NCBI RefSeq assembly: GCF_037975245.1 | Contig: NC_092576.1 | Span: forward strand, 36,918,611 to 36,982,610 | DNA length: 64,000 nucleotides | Reading direction: 5' to 3' | From: Apostichopus japonicus | Taxonomy: Eukaryota; Echinodermata; Holothuroidea; Aspidochirotida; Stichopodidae | In this document: positions 46,990 through 60,599 of the stretch, piece after piece | Layout: each line of letters starts with the position of its first letter | Position numbering within the stretch: position 1 is the stretch's first letter | The notes under the pieces: generated by a model | What the model saw: the letters and a program-made list of their open reading frames with translations, nothing else | What the model was told of the DNA's origin: nothing | Database searches by the model: none | Made by a program: the position numbers and the translations under genes

Positions 46990-48255
46990 CTTACGTCATC
47001 CACAAATTCCCGTAGTCCTTGATGCACAGAGACGCTTTGATACCGCCTAATGCTGGTGTTAGGTCTGTGTTTTTTTGGCTATTTATTACTGCAAAACAGT
47101 AAGGAAAGATCAGTAATTGGCCACTTGTTCTCAAAGGGTAGCGACCATGGTGAGGGAAAGGAAGAAGAAGAAGCCCCCAAGAAATATAGCTAGTAATTTC
47201 AATTTGTTTACTGTTTTAGCTTGCTCCACATTTCTGGTCAATCAGTAATATTTGATACTGTTTACGGACAGTAACTAATATTGCTACTGTTACTAACGTA
47301 GTGTTAGTGTTGGGCGGGTTGTAATATATAGGCGTAACGTTACGAGCGCTATATATATTAGGATACATTAGACGTGTGGTTTTCACAGTAGTTCAGTTAT
47401 GCAAACCTCCAATCGCAACTTCTCAATAATTCGCGAAGAATATGCATATTTAAAATCCGACTTCTTAAAAAAAAAAAAAATTCTACTCTAGGCGAGCATG
47501 TGCTAGTGACATATCCTGGTATAATATAGGCATGAGGTTACATCAAATCAGGAGAAATTAGACTTTAGGGAGTTTATGGAGAGCAACAATAAAAGTAAAT
47601 ATTATTGATGCCCTTACAGTTCTGTAACAACTGACTCCATGGTTATCATTGTGACATTATTTTAAAGCACAAATCTTCTGTTTTTGTGAAGCAAATAATT
47701 CATGATATGTAAATACCAGACTATCACCTAATATTTTTCGTTTTAACATCCCTTCGTAATGTGCGTGGTTTCGCCCTGCCTAAACGTGTTGTAAATATTC
47801 ATATATTGATGCGTAGGCAAAGAAGTTTACGTACGAAAGTACGTACAACATGCACATGCGCTAACAACTTTCTAACTAGTATATAGTTATCATATATATA
47901 TAGATCCCGACGATGATCACACAGTCACAGTCCCGATGCAAGGGGACTGGGGCTGAGAGCGAATCAGTCGATTGGTAGTTTGGTTTTCGTGCCCAGGTTC
48001 TTTCCTGGGAGACTTTTCCTTAAAAAAAATTATATACGGTTCAATAGTAAAATAGTTATATAGTACACATGCGTACGTTGACAGTGAAAATGAACTACCA
48101 TACTTATGTAACTTTTTTTAACAGAGATTTGTGACACTTAATTACTGTTACCAGGCTTGCTGCTTAACAAGAATGAAGTATGACACTAGCCCATTATTTT
48201 TTTTATAGTAATTATATGCCTAGGCTAGCGGTATCCCACGTCAAATTTCTACTCT
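46990..48255. other. Unassigned non-coding stretch
   Basis: No exon or repeat recognised. A short AT-rich patch lies at 47340-47365 and another at 47878-47903. Confidence 0.35.
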
Positions 48256-48258
48256 CAC

Positions 48259-48390
48259 CTTCCAAGATGGAAACATGGGAAGAACCCGCCCAACAGATCA
48301 GCGATGCAGCCGCGTGTTGGACACAATGGTTCTTCGTAACTCACTGATAGTCACAGCACCTTTGGGCCTGTCGAACACTTGCGCTACGAA
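48259..48390 (-). other. Candidate first exon on the minus strand
   Basis: Read on the minus strand, a GC-richer block ends ATGTTTCCATCTTGGAAG then GTGAGAGT, a consensus donor at 48258/48257. The ATG at 48276 would code MFPSWK before the intron. The surrounding sequence is not obviously repetitive. No downstream minus-strand exon was recognised, so this is only a candidate. Confidence 0.2.
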
Positions 48391-49264
48391 ACAAATTAAC
48401 TAATATTAACTCGAAAATAAATCGTTTTTTGACCGAAATATCATTAAAATAAAAACAAATACATTAAAACGGTAGTGGTTGCACTGTGCATCGTCTTACT
48501 TTCCGTTTTCTATATTTGGAACATATTGCGTAACTTCAAACACCTAAATGTTCATTATAATGTTGAAGTTAGCAGTTACACTCGATACTTTTGTTTTATC
48601 GACACTCTTATTATTTTGGACATTCCTGTATACATTTTCGACACTTATATTACTTTGACATGTTCCAATATTTATGACCATACTTATACTAGTATCGACA
48701 TGTTTATATTATTTGGAAATGCCCTTATAACTTTGGACATTTTGCAACAAATGGCGTGAATTCAAACGCAAATATGTTCACTAGAAATATGAAGTTAGCA
48801 GTAACATTCGACTTGTTCATATATTTTGCAACACTCATATTACTTTAAAAATGGCTCAACAGCAATGGCTATTATAAAATGTGTAATTACGGCAAAGGGA
48901 AATCTCTCAAACGAAATTTCTACGGAAAGCTATTTCAATATGCCAACATATTGATTAAACTCCATTCACATAAGGGGCCAATGTTTCCAATGAGGCTAAT
49001 ATCGATGTTGCTTACGATATATGTGATGATAGTATCATATCAATTGATGACAATATAAACCATAGAGAAAACATTTATGCTTTTCAAATGGAATAGCTCT
49101 CCTAATTCCTATTACAATACTAAAACAATAAATGTTCCAGGAGTTACAGGAAACAGTTTAACGCTTGATGATTAATTATATTGAAAAGTTTTGTTACATT
49201 ACATTAAGAGGTCAATAAGAATGTGGATCTCGTCAATTTAGTGGACTAACACAATTAACAAGAT

Positions 49265-49530
49265 ATACACTACTAAATATAGTTTCAAGAAACTACTCTC
49301 GGTGTTTTCTTTGACCTCTTCAAGGCTTTCGACAAGAGTGTCTATCATATTCTACGCAAATTGACATTTCTCTCTACGAAATACCAATGCACATCTCTTG
49401 AAAACATCTACTTTTAATTCTCTGGAATATTCGGTGGTATACCCAAGTCCATGAACTATATTATAGGTGTCGTACCACAATTAATCATAACACTGACTTA
49501 TACACTAAATTCGTCACTTTCAAAACCCTC
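49265..49530 (+). pseudogene. Reverse-transcriptase fragment of a non-LTR retrotransposon
   Basis: TLGVFFDLFKAFDKSVYHIL matches motif A of LINE reverse transcriptases (FLDLSKAFDTVDHxIL). About 100 nt later, IGVVPQLIITLTYTLNSSLS fits the GVPQGSILGPLLFLxYINDL block. Frameshifts lie between them. Isolated fragment. Confidence 0.8.
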
Positions 49531-50535
49531 TGATACATAGAAGTTTTCAATTGACATATCTTACTCACCATTTGATATTGAGGTCCTGACCTGCCACGGC
49601 ACTTGCAAATGTCTATATCATGACTGTTTAGACTTTGAACTGGAAAAGAAGCCAGTTTAGCATACTGAATCCCAGGCGGAGTAATATCCACATTAAACAA
49701 GAAAAATGGTAAAAATGGTTTATATCAGCTTCAATCATTACTTTAACACCATCTGTACTTTGATGTAAGTTCTTTCACATGGAGGCAGAAATGAAAAACA
49801 ATGATGGTAACTGATAATATGCCAAAGCAAGCATTACAGTAGGTCATTTCAGTTTGTTGTTTTTTCTAGCGACTGTACATTACTGTTGTACCAATGGATC
49901 CACTGTTATATCTATCATTTACCTTTTTATTATGTCTTCAAATTCACAAGGAGCTGTTGTTTTCTGTAGAAATAGAATATATTTTAAATTAGTTATAGGA
50001 AAGGGCCGGGAATATTTTAGACACTAGAAAAGCAGAGAGAAAGTTATGGCTAGATTCCCGTTTTAATCATAACTTACAATGTTCGTTACAATATTATTAT
50101 CGTTTAGAATTGACAACATTGAAATAATGTTCGCTGCTAATAAGCTGTCACGAATTATGATAAAACTAAGCATATGGTCATGTATAGTAATAATGCACAC
50201 TTAAGTGAGATTGAAATATATAAATGACATATATACTTAACAATGGGATTACAAGAATCGAGTCTACTCTAAAACGTTTTCTTTCTGGAAACATATTCGG
50301 AACAATATTATAAAATATTCTATGATCGTCCATATACCTACCGTATTCTGTTCAATTATTTAGTCTAATACGAGCAATTAAAACCTTAAAAGAATAACCC
50401 ATGACATTTAAATGTAATTCTAGAAAGAAGAGAATATTAATATACCACAACGCACCATCTCTTAGGTAAATTGCAATACCATGTCAAGATGAATCTATAA
50501 TTGAATAACTCCCTTAAGTAACATGTTTTTTTAAG

Positions 50536-50629
50536 GTACGAACGATGATGTGACGTCATTATCGTCATTAGCGGAGGTACCATTCAAAATAGATCGGATC
50601 CCGTTTGAGATGACACAATCCAACAATAG
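50536..50629 (+). CDS. Exon-like segment of an unidentified gene
   Basis: The acceptor side is TTTTTTTAAG and the donor is GTAAGT. One frame stays open over 94 nt: TNDDVTSLSSLAEV, PFKIDRIPFEMTQSNN. It begins with two bases of a split codon and ends with two. The other forward frame meets a stop at once. No family is recognised, and it does not join in phase directly to segment B at 18989. Confidence 0.35.
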
Positions 50630-50916
50630 GTAAGTACACAAGTTCAATTTGTTGAATAAGGTCCGTTTATCAGTACTGTAATCTACCTTTCTTTCATATT
50701 CGAAAATGCGCTAAAAATTATGCTACAGCTCATAAACATTAAAATTAGGACCGACACTTAGAAATTTGAGTCTGTTCGCCGCCGACTGCTAGTGTTGACA
50801 ACTAGGGCCAGTACTATTAGTAATACTATTGGTGTCATTGCAGAATGAGCGCCAAGCTTCCGTTAAACTAGTCTTGAGTCTTTAATACAATATATTCGTC
50901 GCCTGAATGTGTTTGA

Positions 50917-51202
<286 letters not shown>

Positions 51203-51204
51203 GA

Positions 51205-53780
51205 GCACTGACTTATTCATATACAGCAAATGAAGAAAGTATACAAATGAAAGAACGTACATTCCATAAAGTCTTTGTAACAATATCGTAGAATACGTAT
51301 TATACGGTGTCTTGACATAATGAGAGAGTTATAGTAATGCTAAAGTTCACCTTCACAGTATAATTTCGATGTAATTTTATGTATAATATATGTGTTGCTT
51401 TCTGTCTGCACATCAATACACAGGTCTTCTGTCGTGATTTCACAACAGCTAATGTATTACATTATTTTGAAAACCACAACATGTGCATACTTACTATTCC
51501 CTGTGTACAACATACTGTATGTTAACAAACTGTGTCGATGATCAAAACTTCAACTGTCTAATTTTGTCATCTTTCATTGAGAACCCTTTTCACTTAACTA
51601 GGGAGTAATTGTCTCCCTGCGTTCGACCACGACACCCCTGTTTAATGCACATATCTCTCTGTCAAACAGTCGTATAAGCCAAACGTGTAGTAAGTTCACG
51701 ATGGTACTCCAATTCTAGCATATAAACGTATTCGTCCTCGTGAATGTATACTTGCACTCAAACTCTAAGATATACAACAGTATACAATATGAAGTACAAG
51801 CACTCTTGCCAATTAGTTTGTACTCGTCCTGGTACACACCAATTGGCATTACACTTGTATTTGTAATGATGATGTTGAACTTGATTGAATGTTTTACTCA
51901 CCATTTAATTGATCATAACTCATAGAGATCAATTTTCCTAAAATGTTACAATTCGTAACGAAACAAAAAGTAAAATCACACATCTTTCAGCAATTTTATG
52001 AACAAACACTATTCTCTTTACAAGCAATATAAGTAAACGTAAGAAACAATCACGTCCATTGTAATTACTTACTGGTTGACTTAAAGTATTATATGGTAAA
52101 ATATGTTGATACCAAGGGTAACCCGAGTTCTTTGAGGGGCGAGGTTTTTCCCAAACCCTTTTTAGAAATGTGTATTTCTGTTAAGGGACCTCTATCCATG
52201 CCTTAATTTGCCAGTGATTAGTATGACTTTACGTTCATACATATCAATTGGTTGGTGACCTCTGATGCAGTTATTGCTAGAGACCAACAGCATCATGACA
52301 TCTGGCCTGGTCTGGTATGTCTGGTATTGTATTATAAATTTTAAGAAAAATAAATCGGGGTCTGGGGTTGAATGCGCCCCTATGCTTCCTGTGTACTGTA
52401 TATGTTTCACCATCATGCACTAAAAGGGTCAGTAGCAGTTTTAAATGCCTGGCAATCACATACTGATACTGCTAAATGGCAGCTCCTTGGTTCACCAAGT
52501 CAAAATCTTAAAATACTTCACATAATTTCTTTTCAGAAATGTCCCCTTTAAACTGTACATTAAACGTTTTGGAGAGTACTTTTATCAGCTTTACGTACAA
52601 ATGAACCTGATATATTTACCGTATTCTAAATACAAATAACATTAGTTATTGATTATTTAGATTTTCAATATTTAACCTACCTCAAATATTGAACAAAAGT
52701 CTTGTAGTATTTTATTTTGTAACATAATCATAATGAACTATAGGTAACAGTTTCAGAGTAAATACATCATGTCGCTAAAACTTAGAAAACATATAAAGAA
52801 AATAAATCATCATTTCCATTCCTGTGAACAGGTTTTGTTTTCCTCAACGTTGATATTTCTCTTTGAACTTAAACTACCTCTTTTTTCCGTTTAAATCATG
52901 CTTCATGCCTTTCTGATGGTTTGTCGATTGATACTATGCACATCAACACACGTAAACACGTCGCTACAAATATACAATTTGATATATCCATGGTTAGGAG
53001 GCACGGTTTAGGCAGTGACACGTGCTTTGTTCAGCATTCAGGCCGCCCTTACCCACTTTTTTGTATGTTGGAATGAAATGACATTTATGAAAAAAATGTG
53101 TATGTTATGATGTGATCAATATGTCATAATGTAGTATGACGCCATATAAGGCAATGGGAGACTGGTGACTTCTCTCGACCGTGCTGTAACATCATTGATG
53201 ACATAAACATGATATAGTTATGCGTATAGCTGGTAGGCAACTTGCGCATTAAAGAATAGCTGTGCCGTGATACTGTTAGCCAATGTACAGTACCCGTTTG
53301 TCGTGCTTTAGTCGATAAGTTATTACTTCTTGTACATATTTGTTTTGTTTAGTACACTGTGAAAGATATACCACGGATACATTCTTAAGACAATTATCTT
53401 TTAAAACTAAGAATGCATTTTTAGTGTAATATATTCAACGGTGTCCTCCTAACTACCTAACCTACATAACTATCCCAAACTTTCTTACAAACCTGGTAAT
53501 TCAACATACTACCGGAGCGGACAGAGTAAAACTACATTAAAGGAGTACTATAAGAGTTCTCTGTCAAACGTCGTGCTGGTCGTATGGTTGGTACGTTGTT
53601 TTACGCGCTTCCACATTGACATATTTGGTCAAGTTTGATATACACGCAGATGGTTGAGTAATTGTCGTGAGCCTCGTCGACAAGCAGTACGATTATGTAC
53701 GGGATATATATAAACTAGTGCTTGAACCAAGTTAAAACTTAGCTAGGCAATGACTTCATACTGTGGTGACAGAATGTTTT
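51205..53780. other. Unassigned AT-rich stretch
   Basis: No exon or repeat recognised on either strand. Confidence 0.35.
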
Positions 53781-53785
53781 TTTTT

Positions 53786-54985
53786 TAATTGTGGGTTCAA
53801 TTTAGGAAAAATATGAACAGTTCCCATATCACAGTGCGTGTCATGACCAACAAACAAGTCAATTCAAAAAGGCGTTTCAAAGGCTTTACGTCATCAGTGT
53901 ATACATTTAGTTACTGACGTATCCATAGTATTGTAGTAGTATGACCTCTGCCACGGTTTGGTAATTATGAATAGATTTGTTATGTTACTACGGTTACTGA
54001 AGGTATGACTCATGATTGGAAACAAAAGTTAAAAATTAAAGTTAACTGTATAAAGGTGTGAACCAAATATTCAAATCAGAATACGACAGGTTTCAACACG
54101 GCTATCAACTAATAAGTGAAGTAATGGATGGGTTTCCCGATTGATGTCTGCACAATTTAAATATACTGACTGGTTTTGTAATTGGATTTCGATACTCTCA
54201 CAGATACCTTAGATTTAGAGAGGCTTGACATATTGCTATGACATTTGATGTGCTTTACCACTACCTCAATCGAACAGTTGGACACCATATCCCATTCCAG
54301 GACCATTCGATACCGGAACCAATAATCAAGGACTGAATATAACAATAAAGGATTTCCATATTATTGAAACAACAGGTCATTGAGTCAATGTTATGTACAC
54401 CAGAACAAAGGACATCCTGTTACACCCTCATTAGGTAAGTTAATAAGGTTAAAATATCGTATTTATAAATGAAGGCAATACGGAAGGTGGATATAGTGCA
54501 GGCCTGGTAACACAGAGGAAATCCATCACACCCCTACCCCCTCCTTATACACGCACACGGTAGACTTCATTTAGTGTCAATGTGTATACAAGTTGTTATA
54601 TTTTGCTTGAGTTTTAGTGTGTGTGAGTTCCCTATGATTTATCTAAATGATTTTGAACTCACTTATGTGGTGGTATACTTTGTTATTTGTTTATATTAAC
54701 TACATACAGTTATTAACATCATTTGATGCTCTACACATATCCCATTAACATTCATGTTGCGGAAAAGATCGTGTCTAGGAACTTAGGGAACATAATGTAT
54801 CACAAGTCTGCTCCCTACCACCTCTCTTTCTCCGCAAACTGAATGTAAGTCACGTGCATTTTGTTTGGTGAGACAACTATCAACAACTAGACACACCTGT
54901 ACTGGTACAGGTACCTTCAAAGTATATAAAGTTAATGGGTTGTACTAATCAATGAAGGAATTAACGAGGGTGAAAATAGTACAAG
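53786..54985. repeat. Local duplication, left copy (no THAP element)
   Basis: Aligns with 57750-58090 plus 59918-60590. Landmarks are GAACAGTTCCCATAT, AAGTCAATTCAAA.AGGCGTT, CGATTCGATACC.GAACCAAT and GGACATCC. It reads continuously across the site where the right copy carries a 1.8-kb insertion, so it serves as an empty site. Confidence 0.85.
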
Positions 54986-55554
54986 ACCCGATCACATAAA
55001 TATAATGAAGCTCCTCATCCCCCTCGCTAAAAAAAAGGCAACCCCGCTAAACTCCACTTAATATAAGTATATGTCTTCCTTTTTTTTCCATTTTGAGAGA
55101 ATATTTCTGTGTATGATTTCCTCTTTTCTCTAATTATCTCTATCAGTTAAGTTGGAACTTATCAGTTTTTTTAATGTTGTTAATGTTGTTAATGTTAAGA
55201 ACATACGCTTAGTACAAAGATATATAGTTAATATATTGCACTAATCAATGAAGGACTTAATGAAGGTGGGGATAGCTAGACACAATACTTGTACCCTATA
55301 TGGCCTATGGATCCCCACCACGGTTCTGGACACAAATAGCCATTGCATTCGTCGTTCTCACGTGTACATTTATGGAACTAGAAAACTAAGCAAGCAATCA
55401 GTTGAGGATAGGCTGAACAGATGAAGGCTTTCGATTTTTACATCATGGCCAGTAAACGGTCTAGTAAAGGTATTTGTGCGGAAATGCCATGATTTTCATA
55501 TTGTATTAGAATTCGAAATATAATAACTATCGCGTAAATTATGTTCACTTATAG

Positions 55555-55707
55555 ATTCGTTACACAGTTGAACCAAATGCTACAAAATCTGATCATCTTG
55601 TGTTTGGTATCGGAAGAGAAATCGAGGTCTACTTATATAATCTTAAAGCAGCTGTGTACGCCGTTTCCCATGAATTTCTCCACCTAGTTGACCTTACGAT
55701 GCCATAG
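55555..55707 (+). CDS. Possible terminal exon, unidentified
   Basis: After an acceptor-like TTCACTTATAG, one frame runs 50 codons to TAG: IRYTVEPNATKSDHLVFGIG, REIEVYLYNLKAAVYAV, SHEFLHLVDLTMP. The composition is protein-like, but no family is recognised. The phase does not match the exon-like segment at 50536. It could be chance. Confidence 0.22.
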   Translation: MRYTVEPNATKSDHLVFGIGREIEVYLYNLKAAVYAVSHEFLHLVDLTMP

Positions 55708-55709
55708 CG

Positions 55710-57745
55710 ACATAGAAAAATAGCGTATTTGTAACTTCAAATGACGGTATAAAAGTCAAATATTTCGAAACTTTCAACGTTGGTTTTCTCGAAGATATTT
55801 TCCGTTAGGATCACAATAAACCCCGCCTATAACATGAATATTTGAATTCTATGAACGGCATTGAATATTGAGGTAAATCATTTTCACTTAGCCGGCGTCG
55901 TAAGTAACCCGGTACACCAATATGTACTACATCAATATGCTTTAACTGTGTACATTGTATATGGCTGTGATAACTACGCAATATATTCCAATTGCTGTGA
56001 ATGAAGCTATTTTAAGAAACGGCTCATAAAAATAAATAAAAAAATGTTAACTAATCACTGATTGGTTGAATTCGAACAAGCGCATTTGGGTAACTGTATG
56101 CGATTAATTTTATATAAGGAAGTTGTAGGATTACACTCGTAACATTATTTGCATAAGTCTTTAATTACTCACCGATAAATGCCCTTGTCAGGGAAAAAAA
56201 ACTTGGGTAATATCTTAGTTTGCTGGTAATGAATACATGTTAATAACTCGATGTAAATGTCAATAGGGTAGGAAAACGGCGAGAAAGGGGCAAAAACCTC
56301 ATTTAACCTTGTAAGAACAACTTGTAAGCAAATAACGAATTACAATAGTAGCCATCCACGCTGAGGGGGGGGGGGGGGGGCTAGTTGAGGAGGGGCGGCG
56401 AGTCGAGAGTCACATTTTCTGTTGCTGAGATATAAAACATTGAAGTTTAATCATTAAAAGAAATAAACTGCTTGTGTAATTTCCTATCTTGTCACAACAC
56501 TTTAAATTGCTTAACATTAAATTCATGAAATTCATGTTCGATATTCAACTTAGTATCATAAACCTTCTTCACTGAATATAACCAAATTTTAGTGTACTAA
56601 GTACCATGGCTATTTCTGATTAGCAAGAAGTGTTGACAAATTGCCATTATATATTGTACCAACTTTTTTACCACGTCTGTTTTAAACCTTTTAGGTTAAT
56701 ATAATCCATCCAATCAGTAACAGTATACAGTAATTAGTTCAAACATTTATCAGTTAATGCTGCAAAAAATGACACAGTTAAAGCTGAAAACATTAATCAG
56801 TTAAAGCTGCAATTACTATTTGTGAAGTTTCTGCCACACATTCCATACTAATGTACTGCCTCAAATAAGTTGCCTAAGGTATTGGTCAATCTGTAAAGAC
56901 TAAGGCGTCTGATATACCAAATTTAAACTGTGTTTGAAGTTATAAATGTACGTCGGTCACGTGACGTTTCATCTGTTAAGATAATAACAAATCATTAAAT
57001 TATAACAATCGTCGTCAGTTATTATTATGACGTCATCAACTAACCATTTTCATCAGAAGATGACATCATGACGTGAAAATTACACGAACATTTTCAATGT
57101 TCGTTGAAGGATTGTTTAATAAGTAAAGTAATGTATACAACGCGGTTAAGGTTGGGTTCATTACAAAGATCGCCAAACAGATCTCCAACATGTCACACAG
57201 TCCTTTAATGTACAAAAGTAACACAGGAACCGTTTTCAAGGCGATTATTGATCACATTAGTGACATATGAGCATGAGCAAGAAGTAACCGGTTTACAATA
57301 CAATAATTAACCGGTTAAGAGTCGAAATGGAATCGGTTCTACTTTATTGTACCTCGTTGTTGCATACATAGGAAAGATTGAAAACAGGTAATAGGCTAAG
57401 AAAATAAAACTTATAATAATAGCAAAACAAGAAAGGAAGGAAAAAAAACATATATTAAGAAGATATATTTCTGTTTTTATGTTCATAAAACCGTGTGTTA
57501 TTCACGCGTCTTCTGTGTCTATATAGTTTAGAACTATTTTTTTTTTTTAAATTGAATGTAATCTTACCAATTGATAGCATATTAACCACTAGTTTGTAAA
57601 AATCTAAACGACTGTGTTAAGTTTGGCCAAACTTTAATTTTATGGAGAGTAATATTCGTTATTGTTAATGTGATCGTGAAGCAAACTGAGATTTGTTATA
57701 GCAATCATAATTAAGATATTAATAGATTTTCTTCTAAAAAGAACC
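55710..57745. other. Unassigned stretch
   Basis: A G homopolymer lies at 56366-56380. Short AGTTAAAGCTG motifs recur near 56755-56815. No exon recognised. Confidence 0.35.
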
Positions 57746-58089
57746 GTTATAGTTGGTTCAATTAAGCAAAACAATGCATTTGAACAGTTCCCATATTCAA
57801 AGGGCGTGTCATAACCAAAAAGCGTTACTTATAACAAGTCAATTCAAATAGGCGTTACAAGGCTGTACGTCATAAGCGTATATATTTAGTAACTGACGCT
57901 GCCATACTATTGTATATGTCGTATGACCGCTGCCTCGGTTGGATAATCATGAATAGATTTGTTATGTTCTTAAATTACTGAAGATATGACTCATAATTGA
58001 AACAAAGTTACAAATAATAGTTACCTGTATATACGTATGAACCAAATATTCAAATCAGAAAGTATGGCACATCGGCTGTACGGCAGGTT

Positions 58090-59917
58090 TTAAAGACCAA
58101 CTATGGAGACACATTTTTTCTTTGGGGGGGGGGGGGTATTTTCCATTAATTTGGGAGTTAACATAGGCATAATCAACATGTGTGTAAAATAATCTTCGAA
58201 AACCTACTATAACCCATCAAAAAAGACCACGAAAATGGACATTTTTGGTAGTCACGTGGGGTCAACCTCTGGAATGTCTGAAAACAGAGATTGACCCAAA
58301 GGAGCCTCTGGTCACCGGGTGACGTCATTATTTGTATACCGCGAAAATCAAACGCTGATATAGGCACTGTTTATACACAGATAGCGAATAATTGTTCTGT
58401 ATTTGACTTCCATTTTCGAGAGTTTGAAAAACTGTTAGCTTAAAACAAGGACACATGAAGGTAAACAAATAGTTTTAAGACAATTTTAAGAAGAACATTT
58501 AGTTAAATTTCCACTCAAATGGAAGCATCTTTTACATAGCGGAGCGTCAGTAGGTCCGTACGGTACAATATACTGTACAACATGCGAACAGCTTGGCGAT
58601 TCCGTAAAACAATTTGATCGCAGGATACCGTAAGCTGAACAGAAGAATAGACCTAATTTAAAAGATGCCTCATGTGTGATATGTGACGGGAAAATGGCTA
58701 ACGTTACTGTCAACGAGTTACCGAAGAGACACTAAACAAAATCAAACAACTACGAGATGACGCTGACCCGAATCGACCAGGGTAGCATATACATGGCTAA
58801 GCTTTAGCTGAACATAGTACTTACTCGTTTTAATATCCAAAAGTACAAACACAGAAAAAGTATCCTTTCAATACACTAAATTTAGCAGTGAATATCCAAA
58901 TCCACGTTTATCGTTCAATCATGGGCGAAATAGTACCGTGACTCTGTGTAATTCAATAGAGTTAGGTCTATTTTAAACAGGCCTTGACCAGTAACATCCC
59001 ACAATCACAAGACAGTCACTGACGAAATAAAACGTCCCATCGCTCCATAGAACCGTTTTTATTCAACTCCTTGCAGATGCCGGAATAAACATAACGGACA
59101 ATATAACACAATGTATCACGAACTCACGATACTGGAATACAACAAATGAAATAGATAAATGCGATGAAATCCTAACATGACTATTTACACATGCTGTGAG
59201 TTGTATTTCACTACATCATGTACTAACAATGCTACCCTAGGCACGGTATATACACGGTCATCTCTAACAGTAAATATTAAACTGTCAATTGCGTGATATA
59301 AAGTTACATGTAAGGACGTCCAGAGCTTGTTTACGAGGAGACTTGAAAGGGTCAATTTCAAATTAGCTATGTCCGACAAAGCTTTCGACCGTATATTATT
59401 TTCGCAGAATGAGACATTTGCAGCATACACAGAGGCAGGGTCATGCATGTGGACTCATGGGCATGAGATACTCCGGGTGCTGAAAAATCTTTCCGCTTGG
59501 ATCCAACAAAATTGATCCAAAGTCTGCGGCGTTTTACGTCGTTTCTTATACTCGGAAATCTAAAAAAGCTGATGCTTTTGTTGTGTGAGGTATAACTGCA
59601 ACCTCCAACAACACAGAATTGTGGCATTTCGGGGGAAAGGGAGGAATATCGTTGATGTTTTTGGCAGCTCAAGTATACAACTTTACACACTAAAAGTATT
59701 GTTGTGAGTGAGGTATATAAACAGTGACGTCACATGGTCACCTGATGTCTTCGGAATGTTTCAGGAACGTCTGAAATAGGTTTCATAACAAGCTGACTTT
59801 TTTCCCATTTTTTTCACTTATTTAACGTCCAAAATTGGTAAAGTCAGTTGAGAATTACATACATGCAACATGGTGGGATTTTATGTTCATCGAAAAGTCT
59901 CCATAGTTGGTCTTTAA
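58090..59917. mobile_element. Kolobok-like DNA transposon with THAP fragment and TTAA duplication
   Basis: TTAA (58090-58093) then AGACCAACTATGGAGAC; the right end is GTCTCCATAGTTGGTCT then TTAA (59914-59917). The inverted terminus is 17 bp without the TTAA. The body is 1820 bp. The matching empty site in the left copy reads CAGGTTTCAACACGG. A THAP domain plus TTAA duplication points to Kolobok; piggyBac shares TTAA but not THAP. No DDE catalytic core was recognised, so the element is defective. Confidence 0.75.
59367..59627 (-). pseudogene. THAP-domain fragment of a transposase
   Basis: From ATG 59627 the frame reads MPQFCVVGGCSYTSHN, then ISFFRFPS and RRLWINFVGSKRKDFSAP. This fits the start of a THAP zinc finger: an N-terminal CxxxxC pair, a (F/Y)xFP motif and a conserved W. 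The second Cys-x2-His pair is not evident in the same frame, so the domain is cut short or interrupted. THAP domains bind DNA and occur at the N-terminus of P-element, Kolobok and other transposases. Confidence 0.65.
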
Positions 59918-60599
59918 CACGGCTTCTACGGTAAAACATGAAGTAGTGGATGTGTTCCTCGAAATATCTTTGTTTATCGGATGTACTGAATTCGAATTGA
60001 ATTTCGATACTGTCACAGCTACTTAAAACTTAGAGAGGCTTGGGATATTAATTGATTAATTGATAAATAATTATTGATTTATCGCTATGACATAATATGT
60101 TCATGACCACTTCCTCAATTAAACAGCTGGACACCACCTCTCACTTCCAGGACGATTCGATACCAGAACCAATAATCAAGGATTGAATAGGTCTGTAGCT
60201 ATAAAGGATTTCCATATGATTTGAACTAAAGGCAATTGAGTCAATATAATTTACACCAAAACAAAGGACATCCAATTAAGCCCGCATTAAGTAAGTAAAA
60301 AGGTTAATAGGTTGTACTAGTAAATACAAAGTTCAGATAGATGGGTATAGTGCAGGATCGGGTGACACAGAGGGAAACACTCCCCTATACACACGCTAAC
60401 ACACACATAAGCTATACTTCATCTAGTGCGAATGTGTATCTAAGTTGTTCCATTTTGGATACGTGTGTGTGTGACTTCTTTTTACTGTTGATTTTGAACT
60501 CTCCTATTTGGTGTGTTTTGTTCTCTGTTTCATCGTTAATAGATTTTACTAATCAATGAAGGAATTAAGCAAGGTTTGTTAACGTACCCATACAGTAAA

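Larger units (their letters stand above)
57750..60590. repeat. Local duplication, right copy (interrupted by a TTAA element)
   Basis: Same unit as 53786-54985, split at 58090/59918 by the THAP-bearing element. In addition, the short motif ACTAATCAATGAAGGAATTA recurs at about 54945, 55240, 60547 and 60690, so the unit itself contains or abuts a looser tandem array. Confidence 0.8.
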
